Source: Truepera radiovictrix DSM 17093 (GTDB lineage Bacteria > Deinococcota > Deinococci > Deinococcales > Trueperaceae). Taken from it: DNA of 64,000 nt. Below, one piece after another: positions 26,803 through 35,614 of the stretch (its first letter is position 1; the number at the start of each line of letters is the position of its first letter). Below the pieces are notes generated by a model. It had not been told where the DNA came from. It searched no databases and saw only the letters and a program-made list of their open reading frames with translations. The DNA lies in the NCBI RefSeq assembly GCF_000092425.1, contig NC_014221.1:3167001-3231000 (forward strand), in the 5' to 3' direction. Made by a program: the position numbers and the translations under genes.

Positions 26803-26833
26803 AGCGCCCCCGAGATGGGGGCGCTGCTTTTTT
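26803..26833 (+). terminator. terminator of tRNA-Ile
   Basis: A 9-bp stem AGCGCCCCC/GGGGGCGCT (26803-26811 with 26817-26825) is followed by a run of six T at 26828-26833. Confidence 0.92.
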
Positions 26834-26852
26834 GTGCCGCCCCGCCGGCGCG

Positions 26853-28340
26853 CTACCGGCCGAAGACCGCGCGGCGCGCGCCGAGCTCGAGGGGGAGCAG
26901 CAACCGCTCCTCGCCGCGCTGCACCTCGAGCTCGACGGTCTGACCGATCGCCCGGCGGCGGATCACGCTCGTCAGAGCGTCGTAGGTTGGGGTGCTCTCG
27001 CCGTCGACGGAGACGATCACGTCGGCCACGGGGCGCAGCGCCTGTAGGGCGCCGTCACGGTAGACCTCCTCTTGCCGCGCGCTGCGCAGCCCGGCCCGCT
27101 CGGCAGGGCTCCCCGGCGCGACCTGGCCGACGACCACCCCCGGGCGCGGCCCGAGCACCCGGTCGGGAAACAGGCGCGGGTCGTAGCTCTGGCCGACCCC
27201 CTGCACCCCCAGGGTAAAGCCGATCACCGGCACGTCGCGCTGCACCCCCTCGCGGAGCCCCGCCAAAACGTCGCTCTCGGCCGAGACCGGCACCGCGTAC
27301 GACGCGAAGGTGCTCGTCAGCTCGCGCTGCGGCAGCCTCAGGAAGGGGAAGCGGTTGCGCTCCGGGGTGATCTCGGGGTGCCCTTCGGGGAGCGCGTCGG
27401 GGAGCGTGTCCAAACCGGGGGGACGCCCCGGCTGCGCGGTGATGGCGATATAGCTCACCACCCCGACGACCTCGCCGTCGCGGTTTAGCACCGGCCCACC
27501 GGAGTCGCCGGGGGCGAGCGAGGCGGTCAGCTCGGAGGTGCCGTCGGCGAAGTCGGCCCGCGCCGCCCGGACGTCCAAACGGCGCACCCGCCCGACGCGC
27601 CCCGCCAAAAACTCGCCGCGGCTGTTGCCGATAGCGACGATTTCGCTCCCAACCTCGAGCGCGCGGCGCGCGAGCGGCAAGCTCGGTACCTCGGTAACCC
27701 CGGCGCTCTGCAGGTCGGCTTGCAGCACCGCGAGGTCGCGGTAGGCGTCGAAGCCGACGAGCTCGAGCCCGTAGCGCGCACCGTCCGGACCGACCGCCTC
27801 GAGCGCGCCGCGGCGGGCGAAGCCCAAGGTGGTGTCGACGACGTGATAGGCGGTGAGCACCTCACCGTCCGGCGAGATGAAAAAACCCGTGCCGATGCCC
27901 TGCGGGGAACCCGAGGGATGCCCCGGGACGCGCAACTCGATCTGCAAGGTCGCGGGGCGCGCCGCCTCGAAGACGCGCAGCAGCTCCCCCTCGGGGCGCT
28001 CGACTTCGGGCAGCGCGCTGAGGCCACGCTGCACGAAAAGGGGCGCCGGCGGGGTCGGCCCCGCGCTGCGGTAGAGGAGCAGCGCCCCGACGAAGAGCAG
28101 CGCCAGGAGCAGAAGCCGCAGCCCGAAGAGCGCGCGGCGGCGAGCGGAAACGGGCAGCGCGGCCGCCCCCCCGATGCCGGTACCCTCGCTATCGCTCCCG
28201 GCCACGCCCGCACCCTCCGGGACACCCGTCACGTCGGCGCGGAGGTCGCCCTCACGCTCCCCAGTAGCACCCGGCAACGCGCGCGGGGGAGCGGCGTCGA
28301 CCGCTGCCTCCGTGGGCCCTTCAGCTCGCTTGTCCAGCAC
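26853..28340 (-). CDS. membrane-anchored HtrA-like serine protease with PDZ domain
   Basis: The 495-residue protein has a long acidic, low-complexity cytoplasmic N-terminus (about 1-65), one membrane anchor (ALFGLRLLLLALLFVGALLLY), then a trypsin-like protease domain outside the membrane. The triad is visible as His in LTAYHVVDTT, Asp in YRDLAVLQ and Ser in LAPGDSGGPVLNRDG. A C-terminal PDZ domain spans about 385-490 (GVVVGQVAPGSPAERAGLR, VSVDGESTPTYDAL). It probably degrades or refolds damaged envelope proteins. An insert between protease and PDZ (about 300-380) is longer than in DegP. GTG at 28340 follows AGGAGG. It is divergent from nrnA. Confidence 0.92.
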   Translation of the reverse strand: MLDKRAEGPTEAAVDAAPPRALPGATGEREGDLRADVTGVPEGAGVAGSDSEGTGIGGAAALPVSARRRALFGLRLLLLALLFVGALLLYRSAGPTPPAPLFVQRGLSALPEVERPEGELLRVFEAARPATLQIELRVPGHPSGSPQGIGTGFFISPDGEVLTAYHVVDTTLGFARRGALEAVGPDGARYGLELVGFDAYRDLAVLQADLQSAGVTEVPSLPLARRALEVGSEIVAIGNSRGEFLAGRVGRVRRLDVRAARADFADGTSELTASLAPGDSGGPVLNRDGEVVGVVSYIAITAQPGRPPGLDTLPDALPEGHPEITPERNRFPFLRLPQRELTSTFASYAVPVSAESDVLAGLREGVQRDVPVIGFTLGVQGVGQSYDPRLFPDRVLGPRPGVVVGQVAPGSPAERAGLRSARQEEVYRDGALQALRPVADVIVSVDGESTPTYDALTSVIRRRAIGQTVELEVQRGEERLLLPLELGARRAVFGR

Positions 28341-28473
28341 CGCTTCCTCCTACCGGGGCGCGCCCTTGGCAGCAACTGCCTCTCGTCCCCTCCAGGGTAG
28401 CCCGTCAGGGCAGGCGTCGCCGTGTGGAACGCTACCCTCAACAGACTCAAGGGGGCGCTCGGTATAGTGCCCC

Positions 28474-29502
28474 ATGACCTCGGATCACGCCGAACACCCC
28501 GACAAGCCAGCACAGCTCGCCCAGAAGCTACGAGACTGGGCGGGTCCCATCGTCCTCGCTTCACACGAGAGCCCCGACGGCGACGCCTTCGGCAGCGCGC
28601 TCGCGCTCAAAAGGGCGCTCGACCGGCTCGGCAAACGCACCACCTTGCCGCTCACTCCCCCTCGCTACCTCGCCTTCCTGGCCGAAGCGGGCGAGCTCTC
28701 AGCGCCTCTAACGCACCTTGAACCAAACACGTTGGTCATCGTGCTCGACGTCGAGGTGAGCCGCCGCTTGGTGGGGGTGCCGGTTACGGACGAGCGCGTC
28801 GAGGGGGCCGCGCTCACGGTGGTGATCGACCACCACGGCACCAACAACGGCGCTGGCGACCTGCTCTGGGTCGAACCGGGCCGCGCGGCCACCGCCCACA
28901 TGGTCAAAGACCTGATCAGCGCCCTCGGCGTCCCCTGGGACGCGGCGCTCGCCACCCCCTGTTTGACGGGTATCCTCACCGACACCGGCGGCTTCCGCTT
29001 CGGCAACACGACGCCAGAGGTGCTGCGCGCGGCGGGGGAGCTGATCGCGTGCGGCGTCGCCTATAGCGACCTGACCGACCGTCTGGCGTGGCGTCACCCC
29101 GACTTTTTCCGGATGCTCGGCAAGGTGATGGGGACCGTTGAGTTCCCCCTGGGCGGCCTCGTCGCCTACGCCGAGTTGACCGAGGCGATGCGCCAAGAGA
29201 TCGGCCCGACCGACGACGACTCGAGCGACTACGTGGGGCAGATCCGCTACGCCGAGGGCACCGTCGTGGCGCTTTTTCTGCGCGAGGAGCGCCAAGACGG
29301 AACCCCGCAGACCAAGGTTTCGGTGCGCTCGCGCGCGGGGGTCTCGGCGCAGGCCATCTGCGTCGCGCTCGGCGGTGGTGGGCACGTCGCGGCGGCGGGG
29401 GCGACGGTCGCCGCCGACCTCGCGACCACCAAAGCGCGCGCCCTCGAGGCGACCCGGGCGGAGCTCGCGCGCTGCGGTTACGACGTCCCGCCGACGGCGT
29501 AG
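28474..29502 (+). CDS. nrnA: DHH-family oligoribonuclease / pAp phosphatase NrnA
   Basis: Degrades short RNA oligomers and dephosphorylates 3'-phosphoadenosine 5'-phosphate. At 342 residues it has the usual length. The manganese-binding motifs are visible: SHESPDGDAFGSALAL, VLDVEVSRR, VVIDHHGTNN (DHH) and GILTDTGGFRFGNT. The DHHA1 substrate domain ends with GGGGHVAAAGATV. TATAGT (28463-28468) is five bases before the ATG, so the mRNA should be leaderless. If it removes pAp, it could also serve the sulfotransferase reaction elsewhere in the window; that link is only inference. Confidence 0.95.
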   Translation: MTSDHAEHPDKPAQLAQKLRDWAGPIVLASHESPDGDAFGSALALKRALDRLGKRTTLPLTPPRYLAFLAEAGELSAPLTHLEPNTLVIVLDVEVSRRLVGVPVTDERVEGAALTVVIDHHGTNNGAGDLLWVEPGRAATAHMVKDLISALGVPWDAALATPCLTGILTDTGGFRFGNTTPEVLRAAGELIACGVAYSDLTDRLAWRHPDFFRMLGKVMGTVEFPLGGLVAYAELTEAMRQEIGPTDDDSSDYVGQIRYAEGTVVALFLREERQDGTPQTKVSVRSRAGVSAQAICVALGGGGHVAAAGATVAADLATTKARALEATRAELARCGYDVPPTA

Positions 29503-29513
29503 CGGCCCGAACG

Positions 29514-30653
29514 CTAGCTAGGTCCCAGCGCGCGCGGCGTGGCACCTAGGGGAGCGTGCGGCGCCCGCGGCAGGGCGACGTAGAAGGTGCTGCCGCGCCC
29601 GAGCTCGCTCGCGACCCAGATGCGCCCGCCGTGCAGCTCGACGATGCGCCGCGCGAGCGCGAGCCCGAGCCCCGCCCCGCGGTGCTGCCGAGCGCTCGAG
29701 GCGTCAACCAGAAAAAACGGCGAGAACACCCCCTCGTGGTGCTCCGGGGCGATGCCGATGCCGTCGTCGCGCACCATCAGCACGACCTCGCTCTCGCGCA
29801 GCTCGGCGCTCACCCAAACCCGGCCGCCGAGCGGGGTGAACTTCACCGCGTTCGATAGCAGCGCCCCGAGCACCTGCGCGAGCCGCGCGGGGTCGCCGTA
29901 GAGCGCCGCCTCTGGCGGCGGTTGCAGCGTCACCGAGAGCCCCTTGGCGCGGGCTTCGGCGCCGACGCCCGCCACACCCGCCCGCAAAAGCTCGGCGACG
30001 GCCACGGGGCGGCGCTGCAGCGCCACGTCCCCGGCCTCTAGGCGCGAGAGGTCTAAAAGGTCGTCGATAAGCCGCATGAGCTGCAACCCAGAGGTGTAGA
30101 TCGTCTCGGCGTAGGCGCGCTGTTTGTCGTTCAGGGGGCCTATGATCTCGTCGCCCAAGACCTGGGCGTAGCCGATAACCGAGGTGAGCGGGGTGCGCAG
30201 CTCGTGCGACAAGATCCCCAAAAACTCGCGCTGCACGCGGTTGGCCCGCTCGAGGTCGCTGTTTTTGCGCTCGAGCGTCGCTTGGTAGCGCCGCAGCGCG
30301 CTCTGGGCGCTCGTCGCCAGACTGACCCCGCGCACCGCGACGAGCTCGACGGGGCGGCCCTGAAACCGCCAGGGACGCCAGAGCAGTTCGACCGGCAGCT
30401 CTTTGCCCCCCCACAGGGTCAGCGTCCCCTCGAGGGGTTGCGGCGCGCGCCGCAGCGCCTCTAACACCCCCCCTTCAGCCGGGGGCTCCACGCGCACCAG
30501 CGACCCGAGCGCGCGCCCCCACAGCTCGTGCGGCGCGCACCCCACAAGCGCCCCTAGGGCCCCGTTGGCCGCGACGACGCGCCCCCCTTCGAGGGCGGCC
30601 AGGGCGTCGAAACTCACCTCGAGCGCCGCCGCTAGCGCCCCCTGCCAGGTCAC
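29514..30653 (-). CDS. PAS-type sensor histidine kinase, apparently cytosolic
   Basis: The 379-residue protein has no membrane helix. A PAS-like domain covers about 1-110 (VSFDALAALEGGRVVAANGALGALVGCAPHELWG). A coiled linker follows (YQATLERKNSDLERANRVQREF). The phosphoacceptor H150 is in FLGILSHELRTPLTSVIGY, and the ATP-binding domain has the N box (LLSNAVKFTP), G1 (VRDDGIGIAPE) and G2 (RGAGLGLALARRIVELHGG). GTG at 30653 overlaps the TGA of the HMG-CoA-lyase-like gene by four bases, so the two are translationally coupled. No response regulator gene is adjacent. Confidence 0.9.
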   Translation of the reverse strand: MTWQGALAAALEVSFDALAALEGGRVVAANGALGALVGCAPHELWGRALGSLVRVEPPAEGGVLEALRRAPQPLEGTLTLWGGKELPVELLWRPWRFQGRPVELVAVRGVSLATSAQSALRRYQATLERKNSDLERANRVQREFLGILSHELRTPLTSVIGYAQVLGDEIIGPLNDKQRAYAETIYTSGLQLMRLIDDLLDLSRLEAGDVALQRRPVAVAELLRAGVAGVGAEARAKGLSVTLQPPPEAALYGDPARLAQVLGALLSNAVKFTPLGGRVWVSAELRESEVVLMVRDDGIGIAPEHHEGVFSPFFLVDASSARQHRGAGLGLALARRIVELHGGRIWVASELGRGSTFYVALPRAPHAPLGATPRALGPS

Positions 30654-31549
30654 GCCGCGCCCCCCCGCTCGGGGGGCCGCGGTAGGTCGTAGCGCTCGCG
30701 CAGGGCGCGCGCCGCCGCCGCCAGGTCTCCCAGCGGCGCCCCGGCGGGCGTCACCGAGAAACCGCGCTCGAGCAAAAAGGGCAAGACCGCTTCGGTCGGT
30801 AGGTTGCCCGTGCGCGCGTCCGCCGCGAACGGGCACCCGCCGAGCCCCCCCAAGGCCCCCTCGAACCAACGCACCCCGCGCGCCAGCGCGAGCGCGACCG
30901 TCGCCTGCCAGCCCCCCGGGGGGGCGTGCAGGTGCAGCCCGAGCTCGCTCGCCGCCGCCCCCTCCCGAGCGGCCGCCTCAAGCACCGCCTCGAGGCGCTC
31001 CGGCGTAGCGGTCCCGACCGTGTCGGCGAGCACCACGCGCGTCACCCCGTGCTGGCGCACCCGCGCGAGCGCGCGCGCCGTGTCCTCAGGGCGCCACGGC
31101 TCCCCGTAGGGGTTGCCGAAACCCATCGACAGGTAGACCGTGAACCCTAGCCCCGCCGCGCGCGCGGCCGCCTGCAGGCGCGCCAAGAGCGCCCACGCCT
31201 CCGCGAGCGTCTGACGGGCGTTGCGCCGCTGAAAGGTTTCGCTCACCGAGAGCGGAAAGCCGACGTGCGTCGCGCGCGTCGTCGCGGCCCGCTCGACCCC
31301 GCGCTCGTTGAGCACCACGCAGCTGAGCTCGACCCCCTCGGGCACCGTGAGCGCAGCGAGGAGCGCCTCGGTGTCGGCGGTTTGCGGCACCGCCCGCGGC
31401 GAGACGAACGACCCGAGGTCGAGGCGCGTAAACCCCGCCTCGAGGAGCGAACGCACGTACCCCACCTTGACCTCCGTGGGGATCACGGTAGCGAACCCCT
31501 GCCACGCGTCGCGGGGGCACTCGACGTAGACGCACGCGGTACCGGGCAT
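30650..31549 (-). CDS. HMG-CoA lyase-like aldolase
   Basis: TIM-barrel lyase of 299 residues from the HMGL-like family. Visible marks are ECPRDAWQGF (metal Asp and Arg of the active site), FVSPRAVPQTAD, LADTVGTATP and the C-terminal signature GGLGGCPFAADARTGNLPTE, containing the flexible-loop Cys. The usual H-x-H metal pair appears as LHLHAPPGG. Likely substrates are HMG-CoA (leucine breakdown) or a related hydroxyacyl-CoA. The start at 31549 (MPGTACVYVEC) fits family length better than 31612. It is the upstream member of a two-gene unit with the sensor kinase. Confidence 0.87.
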   Translation of the reverse strand: MPGTACVYVECPRDAWQGFATVIPTEVKVGYVRSLLEAGFTRLDLGSFVSPRAVPQTADTEALLAALTVPEGVELSCVVLNERGVERAATTRATHVGFPLSVSETFQRRNARQTLAEAWALLARLQAAARAAGLGFTVYLSMGFGNPYGEPWRPEDTARALARVRQHGVTRVVLADTVGTATPERLEAVLEAAAREGAAASELGLHLHAPPGGWQATVALALARGVRWFEGALGGLGGCPFAADARTGNLPTEAVLPFLLERGFSVTPAGAPLGDLAAAARALRERYDLPRPPERGGAA

Positions 31550-31684
31550 GCTGGGGGCAGTATAAACCGCCCCCCAGGGGCGCGCTAGGGCAGGTGCGGG
31601 CCGCGCGCGCAAGTGTTAGCTTTTTGGCACTTTGGGAGCCGCGGGCTCGGGGGGCGGGGTACGTTTGGGCGGTCTGAGCGGCGC

Positions 31685-31690
31685 TATACT
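31685..31690 (+). promoter_or_regulatory. -10 box of leaderless recN
   Basis: TATACT is followed by six bases and then the GTG of recN at 31697. No Shine-Dalgarno sequence is present. Confidence 0.7.
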
Positions 31691-31696
31691 GGGCGG

Positions 31697-33355
31697 GTGC
31701 TGGTCGCCCTCGAGCTGCGAGACTTCGCGATTATCGACGCTTTGCGCCTCGAGTTCGCCCCCGGCCTCAACGTCCTCACCGGCGAGACGGGGGCGGGCAA
31801 ATCCATCCTGGTCGACGCCCTAGCGCTCCTTATCGGCGGCCGCGCCGACGCCAAAGCCGTGCGCACGGGGGCGCAGAGCGCGCTCGTCCAGGGGTTTTTC
31901 GCCCCGCATCCAAACCCTAGCGAGGAGGCGCTTTCGAGCGTCGCGCGGCGCGTGCAGGCCTCGGGCCGGAGCACCGCGCGGCTCGACGGCGAGGTCGTGA
32001 CCGTCGGCGAGCTCGCCCAGGTCGGCGCGCAGCGCCTCGCCATCCACGGTCAGCACGCTTCGCAGACGCTTCTAGAGAGCGCCGAGCAGCGGCGGCTTCT
32101 GGACAACCTGCTGAGCCCCGAGGCGCAGGCGCAGCGGGCGCGCTACGGCGCGCGCTACGCGCGCTTGACCGAGGTCGAACGCGAGCTCGCCGCGCTCGAG
32201 GCGGCTTCGCGCGAACGGGCGCGGCGGCTCGACATCCTGGCGTTTCAGGTCGAGGAGATCGACCGCGCCAAGCTCCAAGTCGACGAGGAGGGGGCGCTGC
32301 GCGCGGCGCTCGAGAGCCTGCGCCACGCCGAGCGCATCCAGAGCGCGCTCGGCGTGGCCTTGGGCGCGCTTAGCGAGGGGGAGCCGAACGCGCTCGGGCT
32401 GCTCGGGGGGGCGCTGCGCGAGCTAGAGACGGCGGGGCGCTACCACGCCACCCCCGCGGCGCTCGCCGGAGAGCTGCGCGACGCGGTCGCCAGCGTGCAG
32501 GCGATCGCCGCCGAGGTCGCCGGCTTCGTCGACGACTTCGAGGGGAGCGCCGAGCGCTTAGAGGAGCTCGAGGCGCGGCTGCAGCTCCTTGAGACCCTCA
32601 AACGCAAGTACGGCGACACGCTCGCTGCGGTGCTCAGCTACCGCGACGAGGCGGCGCGCGAACTCGCGGCGTTAGGGCGCGCCGAAGAGAGCGCGCTCGA
32701 GCTGCAAACGGAGCGGGACGCCCTGAGGGGGGAGCTTGAAGGTCTCGCCGCCGCGCTCACCAGCGCGCGCCGGGCCGCCGCCGCCGCGCTCTCCGAAGCG
32801 GTGACCCGCGAGCTGCGCCCCTTGGGGATGGGCAACGCCCAGTTTCGCGTGCACCTCGAACCGCTCCCGGCGCTCGCCGCGCACGGCAGGGACAAGGTCA
32901 CGTTTTTGCTGCGCGCCAACCTGGGCGAAGAGGCTGCCCCCCTCGCGGCGGTCGCCTCGGGGGGGGAGCTCTCGCGGGTCATGCTGTCGCTCAACGTCGT
33001 CACCGGTACGGAGCTCCCCACGCTCGTCTTCGACGAGGTCGACGCGGGGTTAGGCGGCCAGACCGCGCGCACCGTGGGCGCGCTTTTAAAACGGCTCGCC
33101 GCGCAGCACCAGGTCCTGGTCGTGACGCACCTGCCGCAGGTCGCCGCCTTCGCCGACGCGCACTTTCGGGTCGAGAAGCGCGAACGCGGGGGGCGCACCG
33201 TCACCCGCGTGGAGCGCCTTACGGGCCGCGAACGCGAGGCCGAGCTCGCGCGGATGCTCTCCGGCGCGGCCACCAAGACGGCGCTCGCGCACGCCCGGGA
33301 GCTGCTCGAGAGCGTCGCCGGTGAGAGCCCCTCGGCCGGCGCGGTAGGGAGCTAG
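31697..33355 (+). CDS. recN: DNA repair ATPase RecN
   Basis: SMC-like ATPase of 552 residues involved in double-strand break repair. Walker A is in VLTGETGAGKSILVDALALL near the N-terminus. Two coiled-coil arms follow, rich in Ala/Glu/Arg/Leu (about 165-390), around a short hinge. The signature and Walker B region are at VASGGELSRVMLSLNVV and LVFDEVDAGLGGQTARTVGALL, followed by the H-loop VVTHLPQVAAFAD. GTG at 31697 gives the canonical start (LVALELRDFAIIDALRLEF). Important for a radiation-resistant lineage. Confidence 0.97.
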   Translation: MLVALELRDFAIIDALRLEFAPGLNVLTGETGAGKSILVDALALLIGGRADAKAVRTGAQSALVQGFFAPHPNPSEEALSSVARRVQASGRSTARLDGEVVTVGELAQVGAQRLAIHGQHASQTLLESAEQRRLLDNLLSPEAQAQRARYGARYARLTEVERELAALEAASRERARRLDILAFQVEEIDRAKLQVDEEGALRAALESLRHAERIQSALGVALGALSEGEPNALGLLGGALRELETAGRYHATPAALAGELRDAVASVQAIAAEVAGFVDDFEGSAERLEELEARLQLLETLKRKYGDTLAAVLSYRDEAARELAALGRAEESALELQTERDALRGELEGLAAALTSARRAAAAALSEAVTRELRPLGMGNAQFRVHLEPLPALAAHGRDKVTFLLRANLGEEAAPLAAVASGGELSRVMLSLNVVTGTELPTLVFDEVDAGLGGQTARTVGALLKRLAAQHQVLVVTHLPQVAAFADAHFRVEKRERGGRTVTRVERLTGREREAELARMLSGAATKTALAHARELLESVAGESPSAGAVGS

Positions 33356-33385
33356 CGCCCTCACACCCAGCGCCCCTGCTAGGGG

Positions 33386-34606
33386 CTACGCCAACGCCCC
33401 CAGCGCCTCGAGCGCCGCGTCGACCTCCTCAAAGCTGGTGTAGTGCAGCGCGCTGAGCCGCACCGCGCCGCCGCGCGCCGCGAGGCCAAGGTGTTTCATC
33501 ACCAGCTCATGGGCGTAGAAGTGGCCCCAAGCAGCGCCGACGCCGCGCGCGGCGAGGTGCCCCGCGACCTCTTTGGGGGCGCGCCCAGGTAGGTTAAACG
33601 CGACCGTCGCCGTGCGACCCGACGTGCCCAAGAGCCCGTAGCGTTCGGCGCCGAGCCGCTCTAGACCCGCAAGCAGCCGCGTTGTCAGCGCCCGCTCGTG
33701 CGCCGCGAAGCGCGCAAACACGGCGGCCCACGCCCCGCGCCCCGACCCCGCGACGCCCAGCTGCGCGGCGACCTCGTCGAGGTAACGGAAGACCCCGCCG
33801 AAGGCGACGATCGCCTCGTGGCTCTGCGTCCCCGGCTCCCAGGCGATGGGCTCTGATGCCGGCAAAAAGGCGAGGCGCGGGGCTGGCAGCGCCCCTAACG
33901 CCGCGTCGCTCAGGTAGAGCACCCCGAGGTGGGGCCCGAAGACCTTGTAGGGGCTAAAGACGAGCATATCGGCGCCCCACGCGCGCACGTCCGGTAGGGC
34001 GTGCGGGGCGTAGTGTACGGCGTCGACCATGAGTCGCGCCCCGACCGCGTGCACCCGCTCGGCGATCGCCGGGAGGTCGGTGAGCGTGCCGAGCGCGTTG
34101 CTCGCCGCCGTGACGGCGACCAGCTTGGTCTTGGAACCGAGGAGCCCCTCCAGGTCACCCAGCTCGAGCCGCACCTGCGGTCCCACGGGCACCCACGTTT
34201 TCAGCACCGCGCCGCGCGCCGCGAGGCGCCGCCACGGGTCGATGTTGGCGTGGTGGTCTAAACCCGTGACGATCACCTCGTCCCCCGGCGCGAGGGTTTC
34301 ACCGACGCTCTGCGCGAGCAGCGCGACGAGCGTCGTGGCGTTCGGGCCGAAGATAACGTTGTGCGGCGCCCCCCCGAGAAACTCGGCGACGCGGGCGCGC
34401 ACTCCCTCCTTGGCCGCCGTGACCCGCCTCGAGGCGGCGTAGGCGCCCCCTTTGTTGACCTGCATGGTGCTCATCGCGTGGTGCAGCGCACCCAACACCG
34501 CCCGCGGCACCTGCGCGCCGGCGGCGTTGTCGAGCCACACCTCGCCGCTACTCAGCGCGGGAAACTGCGCGCGGATCCACTCGAGCGGGTAGGCCGCACC
34601 GGTCAC
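33386..34606 (-). CDS. class V aminotransferase, cysteine-desulfurase-like (VC1184 group)
   Basis: PLP enzyme of 406 residues. Marks are VWLDNAAGAQVPRAVLGA at the N-terminus, FGPNATTLVALLAQSV, GLDHHANIDPW, VDAVHYAPHALPDV with the cofactor Asp, and the Schiff-base Lys in VFSPYKVFGPHLGVLY. The pattern matches the subgroup named after VC1184, related to SufS but with a different active-site loop; sulfur transfer is not proven. The start is GTG at 34606. It converges with recN. Confidence 0.88.
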   Translation of the reverse strand: MTGAAYPLEWIRAQFPALSSGEVWLDNAAGAQVPRAVLGALHHAMSTMQVNKGGAYAASRRVTAAKEGVRARVAEFLGGAPHNVIFGPNATTLVALLAQSVGETLAPGDEVIVTGLDHHANIDPWRRLAARGAVLKTWVPVGPQVRLELGDLEGLLGSKTKLVAVTAASNALGTLTDLPAIAERVHAVGARLMVDAVHYAPHALPDVRAWGADMLVFSPYKVFGPHLGVLYLSDAALGALPAPRLAFLPASEPIAWEPGTQSHEAIVAFGGVFRYLDEVAAQLGVAGSGRGAWAAVFARFAAHERALTTRLLAGLERLGAERYGLLGTSGRTATVAFNLPGRAPKEVAGHLAARGVGAAWGHFYAHELVMKHLGLAARGGAVRLSALHYTSFEEVDAALEALGALA

Positions 34607-34667
34607 GAGCGACCCCCAAACAGATAGCGCGTTTCAAAGAGTCGTGCAGCCACCGCGCACCTCCCCC

Positions 34668-35419
34668 TTAGCGCTCGGGCAGGCGAGCGCCGACAACCTC
34701 CCTAGCGGCCGGCCGGACGGAGACCCGGGCACGGCCCTCAGCCGACACCGCGAGCGTCCTCGGCACCACCTGCAGGCTCAACCGAGCGGTGTAGAAAAGC
34801 CAACCGACGATGCCAAAGAGCTTGGCGCTGTCCTCGAAAAAGAGCTCGAGACCGGCGCGCAGCGAGGCGACGCGTGACAGCCCACCGATGTCGATAAAGA
34901 TGGAGAGCGTGAAAAAGGCGAGCGCCGCGACGAGCGGCAGAAAATCGCTCTGCAGGATGAACAGCCGAAACCGCCACAGAAGTAGCGCGGTCAAAAGCCC
35001 ATACAGGAGGAAGGTGACCTCTTCGGGGATGCCGAACAGGCGCAGAAACACCTCCTCGTGAAACATAAAGAGGTCGTCCAGCGCGAGCGCGGCCGTAAGC
35101 CAACCCAGGGACCAGAAGAAAGCGCGCGCCTCACGCGCCCTTTCACTATGAGCAGGAGCGCTCGGCTTAAAAAACAGACGACCGCGGCGCTCCACCAGAG
35201 CAGCACGCCGACGTTCGAGATCGCGCCGCGGTAAAACGGAACGCCAGCAAGAGCGTTCGGGTCGCGAAAGAGCTCGCCCACGCGCACCCACCGCGCGCCG
35301 ACGGCGAGAGCGATCAGGACGAGGAACAACGCGAGCGGCAGGTAAGCTCGCAAAAGGGGATCGACCACCGACCACTGCGCCCGTAGGCGCGCGCGCGCCA
35401 GCGCGAGAAGCCCCCTCAA
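34668..35419 (-). pseudogene. six-helix membrane protein broken by one frameshift at a T6 tract
   Basis: The N-terminal part, from TTG at 35419, has two helices (AYLPLALFLVLIALAVGARW; ISNVGVLLWWSAAVVCF). The C-terminal part, in the next frame down to 34668, has four more: FFWSLGWLTAALALDDLFMFHEE, VTFLLYGLLTALLLW, LVAALAFFTLSIFIDIG and LFFEDSAKLFGIVGWLFYTA. The frames cross exactly at a run of six T on the coding strand (plus strand A6, 35169-35174); one added T would join them as VVCFFKPSAPAHSERAREARAFFW. Both halves are otherwise intact, so this may be slippage, phase variation, a recent mutation or a sequencing indel. Buried DD, HE and E/D-K residues suggest a metal site, but the family is not recognised. 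Confidence 0.7.
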
Positions 35420-35614
35420 CCGCTTCCACTCATCGCGCCAACGCGGCGCGCGCAGCGCTCGCCCCCTCCGCCGCGCGTACGTGGGCGTTTCCCGTTGCCC
35501 TCACCGCTACATCCGAGGGGGGACGCTCGGACGGCAACCTGTGTCATACAACCATCATGCCATTGTCAGGGAGGGGATGCAAGGATGACCTCGTGCCCAC
35601 ACACCGCCCTACGG

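Noticed and set aside
30654-30869. N-terminal extension of the histidine kinase frame
   Set aside because: The added segment is Gly/Arg-rich shadow of the HMG-CoA-lyase-like gene; the GTG overlapping its stop is a better start.
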